Source: Micromonospora sp. FIMYZ51 | GTDB taxonomy: Bacteria > Actinomycetota > Actinomycetes > Mycobacteriales > Micromonosporaceae | Direction: 5' to 3' | Assembly: GCF_038246755.1 (NCBI RefSeq) | Contig: NZ_CP134706.1 | Coordinates: 1,302,001-1,366,000 of the forward strand | Length of the DNA stretch: 64,000 nucleotides | In this document: piece by piece, positions 1-9,257 of the stretch | Numbering within the stretch: the stretch's first letter is position 1 | Layout of the letters: every line of letters starts with the position of its first letter | Translations under genes and position numbers: made by a program | The notes under the pieces: model-generated | The model's database searches: none | What the model saw: only the letters and a program-made list of their open reading frames with translations | What the model was told of the DNA's origin: nothing

Positions 1-1
1 G

Positions 2-589
2 GACGAGCCGTCCACCCCGGTCGCCGGTCCCAGTTCGCCGCTGCCGCCGGCCCCGACCTTCGCGCCGCAGTCGCCCGGCATCGAGCCACCTCAGGCGGGT
101 GAGTGGCCGACCGAGTGGCCGAAATTCGCCCCCGGGGACCACGTGCGTACCCTGCCCAACTTGGAAGGGCTCGGCTTCGCGGTGAAGCTGCCGGCCGAGT
201 GGGACTGTTCCCTCGGCGGCCGGGCGGAAGGCTACGTCAAGTACAACTGTGGGGCCGCGGAGCCGGGGAAGCCGCAGCTGGGCGGCGAGTTGATCGTGCG
301 GGACTGCGCGGTGCCGTGTGACGAGGAGACCCAGGCCGCCATGCGGCAGGCCGAGGAGGCCTGGGGCCTGCAGTGGATGCGGGGTGGTGTGTTCGCCGCT
401 TACGCCGACTCCAGCCGTTTGGAGATCGACGGTGAACGCCGGTACGGTCTCGCCGTTGTGGCGTACTGGCGCGGCGGAGAAAGTGGGCGAATCGACCATC
501 AGCTCGTGCTGCGGATGACGTCGCCGATCGACGGTGCCGGCCGGCTGCGGCGGGTGGCCAACCACCTTCGCGACACGCTCATCTTCTGA
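2..589 (+). CDS. Hypothetical protein with Pro-rich linker (5' end cut by window)
   Basis: The frame is open from the first base of the window, so the N-terminus lies outside it. The visible part begins with about 45 residues rich in Pro, Ser and Ala, which look like an extracytoplasmic linker. A compact domain of about 145 residues follows, with four Cys (in WDCSL, YNCGA, RDCAVPC) that could form disulfides. I do not recognise the domain. Linkers of this kind often join a kinase or membrane anchor to an extracellular sensor domain in actinobacteria, but that is inference. An internal GTG at 143 is a less likely start because the linker reads through it in frame. The next gene starts 32 bases downstream in the same direction. 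Confidence 0.6.
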   Translation, partial: DEPSTPVAGPSSPLPPAPTFAPQSPGIEPPQAGEWPTEWPKFAPGDHVRTLPNLEGLGFAVKLPAEWDCSLGGRAEGYVKYNCGAAEPGKPQLGGELIVRDCAVPCDEETQAAMRQAEEAWGLQWMRGGVFAAYADSSRLEIDGERRYGLAVVAYWRGGESGRIDHQLVLRMTSPIDGAGRLRRVANHLRDTLIF

Positions 590-621
590 CCGCGTCACCC
601 ATCGTTTCGCTGGAGATCGAC

Positions 622-1908
622 ATGGCCTGTGGTAGGCCCGCCGTGCTGCTCGGCGTACTCGCGGTGGTCGCCGTGACCGGCGTCCCGGCGGTGGCGGCCC
701 CCACCTACGTTCGGCACGAGCCGGCCATCGCGGTGGCGGCACCCGCTGCGGTCTATCTGGAGGCGACGTACACCGGCTACCTCCGTGACCCGGCGGGCAG
801 GCTGATCAGCCGGGATCCGGTGGTGGTGACCCGCAGGTGCAGCGGCGTCGTGGTGAGTCCCGAAGGCCACGCGGTGACCACCACCGTGTGCATCCAGCCG
901 AGCGAGGAGGTCCTGCTGGTCAACGCGCTTTACCGGCACGGTCGGGAGCTGGTGCGGCAGAACGACCTCGCAGCCGAGGAACTGGACGGCTACGTCGGCG
1001 GGCTCCTCGACTCGTCCGTCTTTACCGGTCGGAGCCGCCGCAGCGCGCCCGAACACGCCCTGGTCGGCCAGCCGGACCCGGCGATCTCTGGTAACACTGC
1101 GGCACCGGCAATCGCGGCCACCGTCACGGCGACACTCGACCCGGTCGACGGCAACGCGGCACTGGTGAAGTTGGCCCGGCCCGGCCTGCCAGCGGTCGAG
1201 ATCACCGCCGCCGAGCTGAGCCCCGGTGTCCCGCTGCTGATCATGGGCTTCGGTCGGGAAGAGACGACCGACGGCTCGGAACGCTACCGGCTGCGGAACC
1301 GGGCGGTCGAGGTGATCGGACGCACCGGCACCAACCGGATCGGCGTCAGCGAACAGATCGGCCCCGACTCTCGGGGTGGCCCGGTGGTGAACGAGTCGGG
1401 TCGTCTTGTCGCGCTCCTGGACACCGACGGCTCCGCCGCCGGAGAGCCGATCCGTGACCTGATCACCGCCGCCACCCTCCGCCGGCTGCTCGAACAGGGC
1501 AACGTCGACGCCCGCCTCAGCGAGGTCGATCGGGCCTACCGGGCGGCCTTGGGCGAGTACTACCTCGGCCGGTACTCGCAGGCCGTAACCCGCTTCGACG
1601 CGGTGCTACGGCAGGACGCCGCGCACCCGGCGGCGCTGCGCTACCGCGAACGCGCGCAGGAACGCCTGGTGCGCGACGGCGACGCCACCGAGAACTCGGC
1701 AGAGTGGACGCTGTACCTGGTCTCCGCAGCCGGTGGAGCCGCCATCATCGCCGCCATCGGTCACCTGCCCCGCCTGCGCCAACGATCCGCCAGCGGCGCG
1801 GTGGCCGACGTGCCGGACACCGGGGAGTTGCGCCAGTCGATCCTCGCCAGCCCGGCGTCGGGGGCAGACCAGCCGGCACCGACGCCCGGAACGGCGGAGA
1901 CACGATGA
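622..1908 (+). CDS. Catalytically dead trypsin-like protein with TPR and membrane segment
   Basis: This 428-aa protein has a signal peptide (about residues 1-26), a trypsin/HtrA-like fold (about 40-285), a TPR-like helical repeat (about 295-345) and one transmembrane segment (about 360-380) before a short polar tail. All three catalytic positions appear changed. The His motif reads AVTTTVCI where active homologues have a TNAHV-like sequence, the Asp motif reads NAALVKL, and the Ser motif reads DSRGGPVV instead of GNSGGP. The family fold is inferred from these aligned blocks. The stop overlaps the next start (ATGA at 1905-1908), so it is translationally coupled to the acyltransferase. It may act as a binding or scaffold subunit of the polysaccharide machinery. 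Confidence 0.75.
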   Translation: MACGRPAVLLGVLAVVAVTGVPAVAAPTYVRHEPAIAVAAPAAVYLEATYTGYLRDPAGRLISRDPVVVTRRCSGVVVSPEGHAVTTTVCIQPSEEVLLVNALYRHGRELVRQNDLAAEELDGYVGGLLDSSVFTGRSRRSAPEHALVGQPDPAISGNTAAPAIAATVTATLDPVDGNAALVKLARPGLPAVEITAAELSPGVPLLIMGFGREETTDGSERYRLRNRAVEVIGRTGTNRIGVSEQIGPDSRGGPVVNESGRLVALLDTDGSAAGEPIRDLITAATLRRLLEQGNVDARLSEVDRAYRAALGEYYLGRYSQAVTRFDAVLRQDAAHPAALRYRERAQERLVRDGDATENSAEWTLYLVSAAGGAAIIAAIGHLPRLRQRSASGAVADVPDTGELRQSILASPASGADQPAPTPGTAETR

Positions 1909-4031
1909 CCTCGTACGGCACCAGTAGTGACCGTCCGTCGACGCGACCGGTGCCGCCGCCATCCGCGCCCGGCGGCGGCTGGGAGCCGGTGTCCGACGGA
2001 CGCCCGCGCAGCGCCTTCCGGGCCGACATCGAGGGCCTGCGCGCCCTTGCCGTGCTGCTGGTCGTGCTCTGGCACGCGGACGCTCCGCTGATTTCCGGCG
2101 GCTTCGTCGGAGTGGATGTCTTCTTCGTCATCTCCGGTTACCTGATCACCCGGGGCATGCTGGCCGAGGTTCGGGAACGGGGCCGCTTGTCGCTGAGCCG
2201 GTTCTACGCCCGCCGGGCGAAGCGCCTGCTGCCCAGCGCCGGGCTGGTGCTGCTCGCCGCACTGGTGCTGGCCTACCTCTTCCTGCCCGACATCCGCTGG
2301 CGTAACACCGCCTGGGACGTGGTGACCAGTGCTTTCTACGTGGTCAACTGGCGGCTTGCCGACCAGGCGGTGGACTACCTCGCCGCCGAACAGGCGCCGA
2401 GCATCGTCCAGCACTACTGGTCGCTCGCCGTGGAGGAACAGTTCTACCTGGGCTGGCCACTGCTCCTGGTCGGTGTCGCCTGGTGGGCCCGTCGGCGGGC
2501 GTCGGCCGGGTCGCGCTTTCGCGCCGGCGCGCTCGGCGCGGTGGCCGTGGTGGGGCTGGCGTCCTTCGCCTGGTCGGTGTTCCTGGTGGAGACAGATCCC
2601 GGCCGCGCCTACTTCGTCACCACCGGACGGGTCTGGGAACTCGCGATCGGCGCGCTGCTCGCCCTCGCGCCGCTGCGGCTGCCTGGTGCCCTGGCTCCGG
2701 TCCTCGGCTGGGCCGGCGTCGGTGCCATCGCCGGCTCGGCGATGCTGCTCGACACCTCGTCGGCCTTTCCAGGGCTGCTGGCGGTGCCCGCCACCGTCGG
2801 TACGGCGCTCGTCATCGCCGCCGGGACCACCCACCGGTACGGTCCGGTAGCCTTGCTGCGCCTGCGGCCCATGCAGTTCGTCGGCGGCATCTCCTACACC
2901 CTCTACCTGTGGCACTGGCCGCTGCTCGTGGCGTTCACCGTCGGCATGGACGACCCGGGATTCACCGCACCGGCCGCCGCAGTGGCCCTGGCGGTCCTGC
3001 TCGCGTACCTGACCAGTCGGCTCGTCGAGCGACCGCTCTGGCATTCCCGGAAGCTGTCGGTACGGCCACGAGCCGCGCTCGCCGTCGGGCTGGCCTGCAC
3101 CGTGCTGTCCGGGTGCGGCGGGGTGGTCTTCCAGGTCGCGACCGCGCCGGACCGGGGCGACAACCCGGCGGTGTGGGACATGCAGGGGGCAGCGGCACTC
3201 GACGTGGACGACGCCGAGCGGGCCGGTGCTCCCGTCGATCGTGCTGACCAGATCGTGCCCGACCCCCGGGTAGCCCGTGACGACCTGCCCACCATCTACG
3301 CCGACGACTGCCACGCCAGCAAGGAGGAGACCCGGGTTCGCCGGTGCACCTACGGGGGTGCCACGCCCACGGCAACCGTCGTCCTGATCGGTGACTCGCA
3401 CGCCGCACAGTGGGCGCCCGCCCTCCAGGCGATCGGGCAGCGGCGGAATTGGAAACTGATCACCTACACCAAGTCCTCGTGTCCCTACCTCGACATCGTG
3501 GTGGCGGAGAGCGACAAGCCGTACCACGATTGTCGGACCTGGAACCAGGCGGTGCGCCGAGCGGTGGCCGAGGACCGTCCCGACCTGATCGTCACCAGCA
3601 GTTTCAACTATTCGGCTTATTCCGACGGTGGCGTACTATCCGGCCGGCAGAACCGGACGGCGCTGGTGGAGTCGATGCGCCGGACCTGGCGCGAACTCAG
3701 CTCGCTGGCGCCGGTCGTGGTGCTGCGCGACAGTCCGGCGCCGCGCATCGACATCGCGGACTGCGTCTCCGGCAACCGGACCCGGCTTACCGCGTGCGCG
3801 GTATCGCGCGACGAGGCCCTGGCCGGAATCGGCCCGTTGCAGGTCGAGGCGGCCCAGGGCGCGCAGGGTGTGCATCTGATCGATCTGACCGAGGCGATCT
3901 GCCCCACCGACCGCTGTGCGGCGGTGATCGGCGACGTACTCGTTTACCGGGACACCAACCATCTCACCGCGACATACGTACGGACGCTCGCGCCGCGACT
4001 TGACGAGCAGTTACCGGCGATCGCCAGGTGA
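1905..4031 (+). CDS. Acyltransferase-3 family O-acyltransferase with C-terminal SGNH domain
   Basis: This 708-aa protein is of the OafA/YrhL type. A short cytoplasmic tail is followed by about ten transmembrane helices that open with FRADIEGLRALAVLLV, then FVGVDVFFVISGYLI and the HYWSLAVEEQFYL motif typical of the family. A periplasmic SGNH domain begins near residue 470, with VVLIGDSHAAQW supplying the nucleophile Ser block and DTNHLT near the C-terminus supplying the Asp/His pair. Such fusions move acyl groups across the membrane onto surface sugars. I chose the ATG at 1905 because it overlaps the upstream stop as ATGA; the open frame extends further 5' only as a shadow of the previous gene. 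It is the second gene of the surface-glycan run. Confidence 0.92.
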   Translation: MTSYGTSSDRPSTRPVPPPSAPGGGWEPVSDGRPRSAFRADIEGLRALAVLLVVLWHADAPLISGGFVGVDVFFVISGYLITRGMLAEVRERGRLSLSRFYARRAKRLLPSAGLVLLAALVLAYLFLPDIRWRNTAWDVVTSAFYVVNWRLADQAVDYLAAEQAPSIVQHYWSLAVEEQFYLGWPLLLVGVAWWARRRASAGSRFRAGALGAVAVVGLASFAWSVFLVETDPGRAYFVTTGRVWELAIGALLALAPLRLPGALAPVLGWAGVGAIAGSAMLLDTSSAFPGLLAVPATVGTALVIAAGTTHRYGPVALLRLRPMQFVGGISYTLYLWHWPLLVAFTVGMDDPGFTAPAAAVALAVLLAYLTSRLVERPLWHSRKLSVRPRAALAVGLACTVLSGCGGVVFQVATAPDRGDNPAVWDMQGAAALDVDDAERAGAPVDRADQIVPDPRVARDDLPTIYADDCHASKEETRVRRCTYGGATPTATVVLIGDSHAAQWAPALQAIGQRRNWKLITYTKSSCPYLDIVVAESDKPYHDCRTWNQAVRRAVAEDRPDLIVTSSFNYSAYSDGGVLSGRQNRTALVESMRRTWRELSSLAPVVVLRDSPAPRIDIADCVSGNRTRLTACAVSRDEALAGIGPLQVEAAQGAQGVHLIDLTEAICPTDRCAAVIGDVLVYRDTNHLTATYVRTLAPRLDEQLPAIAR

Positions 4032-4172
4032 CGGGGGAGGCGACGTGGATGGTGTGCGCGGCGGTGTATTGACATGGCCGTGGTAAACGGTTTTATTGAT
4101 ACGGCTTTGTCGCTGCATGTTGCGATGCGATAACAGGCGGGCGGCCTTCCGTGGTGAGGAAAGGAAACGGCG

Positions 4173-5300
4173 ATCACCGAGCTTGCGCCCAATGTCCAGA
4201 ATGGACCAACATCTCTGCTGGCCGGCAGGTCGGTCGCGCTGGTGCACGAGTGGTTCGGTGCCACGGGCGGCTCCGAGAACGTCTTCCTCTCGCTGTGTAA
4301 GGTGCTGCCCGAGGCCAAGGGGTTCGTACTCTGGCGTGACCGCGACGCCCGGCGCGGGCTCGACCTGCACGAGTCCTGGCTCGCCCGGACGCCGTTTCGA
4401 CGCGCGAAGGCGGCGGCGCTGCCCCTCATGCCGGTGACCTGGCGCACCCTGACCCGGGAACGCTTCGACGTGGTCATCTCGTCGAGCCACGCGTTCGCGC
4501 ACACCGTCAAGCTGCCGTCCGCCCCGCAGGCGCGTTACCTGAGTTACGTCCACTCACCCGCTCGTTACCTGTGGAGTCCCGACCATGACGGTCGCGGTTC
4601 CAACGGCCTGCTGGCGCTTCCCCGGGCCGTGCTGCGCGCCGCCGATGTCCGGTTGAGCCGGCATGTCGACAGCTATGCCGCGAACTCCCGGGAGGTGCGC
4701 AACCGGATCCGGCGGTTCTGGAAGCGGGACGCCCGGATCATCCATCCCCCGGTCGACGTCGACTACTTCCGCGCCGCGCCGGACCAGCAGCGCCGGCAGG
4801 ATCGCGACTATCTGCTGGGCGTCGGGCGGTGGATCCCGTACAAGAAGTTCGATCTCATGATCGAAATCGCGGACGCGGCCGGGCTGCCGCTGGTCGTCGC
4901 CGGTTCGGGGCCGGAGGAGGAGGCCCTGCGTCGGCGGGCGGCGCTGGCCCGGGTGCCGGTGACCTTCGAGGTCCGGCCGACCCGGAACCGCCTGCGCGAG
5001 TTGTACTGGGGTGCCAGCTGCCTGCTCTTTCCCACCCACGAGGACTTCGGCATCATCCCGGTGGAGGCGATGGCCTGCGGCACCCCGGTGCTCGGCCTGC
5101 GCCGTGGTGGGGTGTTGGAGACGGTGGTCGACGGCGAGACCGGCTTTCTGGTGGATTCGGACGACCCACGCGCGTACGCGGCTCTGCTGCACCAGGCCGA
5201 CGACCTGGACCGGGACCGGATCCAGGGGCACGCGGACGTCTTCTCCGCCTCGGTGTTCCGCGAGAAGATCGCGGTGTGGGTCACTGATGAAACCTCCTGA
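4173..5300 (+). CDS. GT4-family glycosyltransferase; start codon uncertain
   Basis: This protein has a GT-B fold. The N-terminal part holds SVALVHEWF, and the C-terminal part holds GVGRWIPYKKFDLMIEIA, FEVRPTRNRLRELYWGA and HEDFGIIPVEAMACGTPV, the nucleotide-sugar-binding E-x7-E signature. The first standard start, GTG at 4242, has no Shine-Dalgarno sequence and would remove the first beta strand. The frame is open back to 4158. GAGGAAAGGAAA at 4156-4167 precedes an ATC at 4173 (ATC ACC GAG), which would be a rare start or an ATG changed by one base. I give 4173 as the more likely beginning; the minimal form is 4242-5300 (352 aa). It overlaps the polymerase gene downstream by 14 bases. Confidence 0.8.
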   Translation: MTELAPNVQNGPTSLLAGRSVALVHEWFGATGGSENVFLSLCKVLPEAKGFVLWRDRDARRGLDLHESWLARTPFRRAKAAALPLMPVTWRTLTRERFDVVISSSHAFAHTVKLPSAPQARYLSYVHSPARYLWSPDHDGRGSNGLLALPRAVLRAADVRLSRHVDSYAANSREVRNRIRRFWKRDARIIHPPVDVDYFRAAPDQQRRQDRDYLLGVGRWIPYKKFDLMIEIADAAGLPLVVAGSGPEEEALRRRAALARVPVTFEVRPTRNRLRELYWGASCLLFPTHEDFGIIPVEAMACGTPVLGLRRGGVLETVVDGETGFLVDSDDPRAYAALLHQADDLDRDRIQGHADVFSASVFREKIAVWVTDETS

Positions 5301-6804
5301 CGTCGAACCGGCGAGCGGGCCACCGGCGTCCCGCTCGCGCAGGGTGACCCTGGCCGCGACGGCCACGTGGATCGTCGTCATCGCGGTCCTTGGGATCACC
5401 ACCGTGCTGCCCCGCCCGACCGTGGCCGGACTGCTCGGTCTCGGCGCGGTCGCGATCTGCCTGGCGGCGCTGTACCAGACCACGGTGTCCGGGATCTTCA
5501 GCCCGGTGGCGGTGACGTTCTGGGCCTTCGTGGCGGTGTGGGTCGGCTTCGCGCCGTTGCTTCAGATCAGGGACCGGCGCCTGCCCTGGCCCGACCTGCC
5601 CCTTGACCAGCACTACGTCAGCGCACAGGTCATTCTGCTCTTCGCGGTGGTCGCCTTCTGGGCCGGCAACGCGCGGCGTGGCAAGGCGTGGCGTGGCACC
5701 GACCGGCCTGACACCGACCGGCGGCCGACGACCTCGCCACGTGCCCGGCTCACCGTCGAGAAGGCGGCGGTGGTGACCACGCTCGCGGCGGTGTTGGCGG
5801 TGGTCTGCCTGCCGATGACCGGCGGGCTGTTGGTCCGCTTCTCCAGCCGGGACGACCTACAGCGGGCGATCGCCGAGGCGGGGCTCAGGAGCCAGCAGGA
5901 CCTGGCGCTGCTCGGGCTGCTCAACACCTTCCCGGCCGCGATCAGCGCGGTCGCGCTGCTGCTGTGTCTGCTGTGCTGGCGTAGCCGGAACCACACCCGC
6001 CGGGGCAGGCGGGTCCTGCTGGCCGCGACCAGTCTCGCCAGCGTCCTCAACCTCATCTACAGCAATCCGCTGTCCGCGAACCGTTTCGCGTCGTTCGGGG
6101 TCATGCTCGCCGCCGGGCTCGCTATCGTCCGGTTCGACCGGCAGCGCTTGCGGGTCCTGTTCTCGGTGGGCATGCTGCTGGGTCTCGCCGTGCTCTACCC
6201 GCTGGCGAACCTGTTCCGCAACGAGCGCTCCCGTAGCGACCTGCGGTGGGGCTTTGACGCGTACTACACCTGGGATTTCGACGGTTTCCAGCAGACCGTG
6301 AACGCGGTGCACCACGCGGGCGTGACGGGCCACACCTGGGGCCATCACTTCGTCTCCGCGCTGCTGTTCTGGGTCCCCCGGTCGTTCTGGGAGGGCAAGG
6401 CGGTCCCGGCGGGCAACGCCGTGGCGGACAGCCGGGGCTACGAGTTCCAGAACCTGGCCCTGCCGTTCTGGGCCGAGACCTACCTGGAGTTCAGCTTCAT
6501 CGGCGTGGTGGTGCTGTTCTTCTTCTACGGCAGGCTCGCGAAGCGCCTCGACAGGTCGCTGGCCGGTGCGTCCACCGACCTGCTGGTCGCCTTCACGATC
6601 ATGTTCGCGGCGTTTCAGATCGGCCTGCTACGGGGACCGCTCGGCGCGCAGATTCCGTTCGTCGGTGCGGCCCTCGTGGTGCTCGTCGTCGGCATCACGG
6701 CGTGGCGTGGTCCAGCCTGGGGCGCCACCAGACCTCCCGTCTCGGCGGACAAGGCGTCCGGCGTGGGCCCAGACCGCGATGCGGTGGAGGCCGCGCATGA
6801 GTGA
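5287..6804 (+). CDS. Wzy-like polysaccharide polymerase (multi-pass membrane protein)
   Basis: This protein of about 505 aa has roughly twelve predicted transmembrane segments and large loops, including a polar loop around residues 325-385. The topology matches O-antigen or oligosaccharide repeat-unit polymerases, which are poorly conserved in sequence, so the call rests on topology and on its place between two GT4 genes. The ATG at 5287 lies inside the end of the upstream glycosyltransferase gene (14-base overlap). The end overlaps the next gene as ATGAGTGA. Tight coupling on both sides supports one assembly pathway: glycosyltransferases build a lipid-linked repeat and this protein joins repeats outside the membrane. 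Confidence 0.75.
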   Translation: MKPPDVEPASGPPASRSRRVTLAATATWIVVIAVLGITTVLPRPTVAGLLGLGAVAICLAALYQTTVSGIFSPVAVTFWAFVAVWVGFAPLLQIRDRRLPWPDLPLDQHYVSAQVILLFAVVAFWAGNARRGKAWRGTDRPDTDRRPTTSPRARLTVEKAAVVTTLAAVLAVVCLPMTGGLLVRFSSRDDLQRAIAEAGLRSQQDLALLGLLNTFPAAISAVALLLCLLCWRSRNHTRRGRRVLLAATSLASVLNLIYSNPLSANRFASFGVMLAAGLAIVRFDRQRLRVLFSVGMLLGLAVLYPLANLFRNERSRSDLRWGFDAYYTWDFDGFQQTVNAVHHAGVTGHTWGHHFVSALLFWVPRSFWEGKAVPAGNAVADSRGYEFQNLALPFWAETYLEFSFIGVVVLFFFYGRLAKRLDRSLAGASTDLLVAFTIMFAAFQIGLLRGPLGAQIPFVGAALVVLVVGITAWRGPAWGATRPPVSADKASGVGPDRDAVEAAHE

Positions 6805-8005
6805 GCGGATGCCCCGGGTCGCGGTGGTCGCCGACTGGTGGTGGCCGGAGGATGTCGGTGGCGCGGAGCGCTCCGGCCGCGAGGCGACGATGGAACTTGC
6901 CCGCTTCGCCGAAGTGGCGATCTTCGTGCCGGCTGCCGTGGAGCGCTCCTACTCGGACGGTTCGCTCAGCGTCCACGCGGTCCGGCGTCCCCTCGCCCGG
7001 CGGGTACACGCCGACACCCGGTTCCGCCGGGGCCTCGAGTTCCTCAGCGCCTGGCTGCTGCCCTGGAGTGCGGCACGCCTGGTGCGCAGGGTCCACGACT
7101 TCCGACCCGATGTCGTCGTCGCGGCGAACATCTCGCGTACCGGTCCCTGGCTGCCCCGCTGGGCGCGGGCTCGCGGCCTGCGTTTCGTCCGGGTCTTCCA
7201 CGATCTCAGCGACACCTGCTGGCGCCGGTCCCGGCTCCGGGGTGATCGCAGCTGCCACACGGTCTGCGGGGAATGCCGAGTCAAGGCGCGCATCATGCGC
7301 AGCGCCACCCCGCCCACCGCGACGAGCGTCTGCGTGTCCGCGTTCGTCCGCGACGATCTGGTCCGCGCGGGCTTGGTCACCCCGGAGTCGAGCATCGTCG
7401 GCTACCCGCTGGTCGGTTCGGAGGAACCGGTACGCGCGCGGCGGCGGGACGGCACCGGGATCGTCATCGGGTACATCGGTCGGATCAGCCCTGTGAAGGG
7501 CATCGAGGCGGCGATCCGTACCGCGGCGGCCTATCGACGCCGCACGGGTACGACCGTCACCGTCCTGGCCGCCGGGGAGGGACAGGCCGACTACACCCGG
7601 ACGTTGACCGACCTCGCCCGGTCCGAAGGAATCTCCCTGGATACGCCCGGCCACCTGCCCGTCGACCAGTTCTGCGCCATGGTGGACGTCGTCGTCATCC
7701 CGTCCCGGTGGATGGAACCGTTCGGCCGGGTCGCCGTCGAGGTCGGGCGTGCGGGCCGGCCGATGCTGATCTCGCCGCTGGGCGGTCTACCCGAAGCTGC
7801 AGCGGTTTCCGGGGGCGAGTACTTGTTCGCCGACTTCCAGGACCCGGAGGAGGCCGCGGTCTCGCTGGGCGCGCTGCTGGCGGGCTCCGCCAGCGAGAAC
7901 CGGCCGACCGTCAGCACCGTGCCGACGCTCCGGGCGGCCATCGTCACGGCCACCCGCAGGGCGCTCGCCGGTTGGCCCGACGTGAGCGCCGGGCAGGGGC
8001 AGTGA
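6797..8005 (+). CDS. GT4-family glycosyltransferase
   Basis: This 402-aa protein has an N-terminal Rossmann domain starting RVAVVADWWWPEDVGGAER, the glycine-rich acceptor-side loop of GT4 enzymes. The donor half contains IVIGYIGRISPVKGIEAAI and VIPSRWMEPFGRVAVEVG, whose EPFGRVAVE block is the family E-x7-E motif. A Cys-rich stretch around residues 138-160 (CWRRSR, CHTVCGEC) is unusual for GT4 enzymes and could bind metal. The ATG at 6797 overlaps the polymerase stop by 8 bases, and the stop overlaps the next GTG start (GTGA). Its acceptor is unknown; context suggests a repeat unit of the surface polysaccharide. Confidence 0.88.
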   Translation: MSERMPRVAVVADWWWPEDVGGAERSGREATMELARFAEVAIFVPAAVERSYSDGSLSVHAVRRPLARRVHADTRFRRGLEFLSAWLLPWSAARLVRRVHDFRPDVVVAANISRTGPWLPRWARARGLRFVRVFHDLSDTCWRRSRLRGDRSCHTVCGECRVKARIMRSATPPTATSVCVSAFVRDDLVRAGLVTPESSIVGYPLVGSEEPVRARRRDGTGIVIGYIGRISPVKGIEAAIRTAAAYRRRTGTTVTVLAAGEGQADYTRTLTDLARSEGISLDTPGHLPVDQFCAMVDVVVIPSRWMEPFGRVAVEVGRAGRPMLISPLGGLPEAAAVSGGEYLFADFQDPEEAAVSLGALLAGSASENRPTVSTVPTLRAAIVTATRRALAGWPDVSAGQGQ

Positions 8006-9240
8006 CAGCCGGTACGCGTGGGCGGAACTGGGCCCGGCCCGCGCTCGTGCTGAGCCAGTTCGCCCTGATGGGCACGAGCCTGATCCTCAGTCTCTCCCTT
8101 GCGTACGGCGGTGATCTGGTCGCGGTCGGTGCCACCGCCCCAGCCGTGCTCGTCTTCCAGTTGACCTGCGGCGTCCTGCAACGGGCGCTGGCCGAGGCGA
8201 CGTTGCTCAGCACCGCGCACGCCGAGCGGGTGGCGGAGCGTACCGACTGCCGGCGATCCGTGGCCGTCGCGTTCCTCGGCGGGCTGGCCGGCGCGGTGGT
8301 CGCGGTGGTGGCGGCGCTCGCGGTCCCGGGAGCGCCGATCGAGTTGGCTGCCGCGTACGCGGCGGGAATTCCCTTCGCCATCGCGCTGGACATCGGCCGT
8401 GCCGCCGGGGTGGCCGCCGGTGCGGCCCGGTCCGTCTTCGTGGAGACGGCCGCGTGGCTGGCAGCGCAGCTCATCCTGATGGTCACCTTCGCCGTCTGGC
8501 GCGCACCCCTGGGGATCTGCCTGTCCTGGGCCGTGGTGAACGCGGTGTTCCTCGTCGCCGCAGCACGGCTGCCCGACCGGCGACCGCTCTTCGCCGGACT
8601 GACCGGCTGGGTCCGGTCCGGCCGAAGGGTGCTGGGTCCGGCCTCGGTCGACGCCTTCCTCGTCGGCCTCACGCCGCTGCTCGCGATCCAGATCACCGCC
8701 CTGGTAACCGGGGCGGCCACACTCGGCGCGATCCGGCTCGTGCAGCAGCTGTTCGCACCGCTGGCGTTCGTCTCGATCACGTTCCGCCGGGTGCTGGTCT
8801 ACCAGCGCAAGGCCGGTGTCGGCACGACCAGGCGGCAGGACCTCCGCGACGGGATACTGGCCCTCGGGCTGATGTCGGCCGGCGCGGCCGTGCTCGGCGC
8901 GGCGGTCGTCGCCGGCCGGGAACTCGTGCCGGCGCTCGCCTTCATCCCGGTCGGTGTGGTGCTGATCGCCGCCGCCGTGGAACGCGCAGCCCTCGGCTTC
9001 TCCTATGGATGCTCGCTGAACAGGTTCGTCCGGGGCGAGTTCACGCTGCTGTTGCGGGCCCGCTACGTGATGCTCGGGCTGACGGTGCTCGCCGCACCAC
9101 TGCTGACCGCCGTGATCGGCGCCCCCGGTTACCTGATCGGCTCGGCCGTCGGCCTGTTCGGGTACTCCCTTGCCGTTCTCGCCCTGCCGGTCGGACCGCC
9201 ACCGACGGCGTCGATCGCGCAACCCATGAGGGTTTCGTAA
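8002..9240 (+). CDS. Wzx-like polysaccharide membrane protein (putative flippase)
   Basis: This 412-aa protein has about twelve hydrophobic segments and very short loops, the size and topology of MATE/Wzx-type lipid-linked oligosaccharide flippases. No catalytic motif is expected in this family and none is seen. The GTG start at 8002 overlaps the preceding glycosyltransferase stop. Together with the polymerase upstream it would complete a Wzx/Wzy-type export route. The call rests on topology and context. The other possibility is an unrelated multi-pass transporter. Confidence 0.68.
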   Translation: MTAGTRGRNWARPALVLSQFALMGTSLILSLSLAYGGDLVAVGATAPAVLVFQLTCGVLQRALAEATLLSTAHAERVAERTDCRRSVAVAFLGGLAGAVVAVVAALAVPGAPIELAAAYAAGIPFAIALDIGRAAGVAAGAARSVFVETAAWLAAQLILMVTFAVWRAPLGICLSWAVVNAVFLVAAARLPDRRPLFAGLTGWVRSGRRVLGPASVDAFLVGLTPLLAIQITALVTGAATLGAIRLVQQLFAPLAFVSITFRRVLVYQRKAGVGTTRRQDLRDGILALGLMSAGAAVLGAAVVAGRELVPALAFIPVGVVLIAAAVERAALGFSYGCSLNRFVRGEFTLLLRARYVMLGLTVLAAPLLTAVIGAPGYLIGSAVGLFGYSLAVLALPVGPPPTASIAQPMRVS

Positions 9241-9257
9241 TGAGTTAGGTTGGGCCC

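Noticed and set aside
1761..3527. 588-codon open frame antisense to the acyltransferase gene
   Set aside because: It is a shadow of high GC3 coding. The product is Gly/Arg/Gln-rich without motifs, and the plus strand carries clear family motifs.
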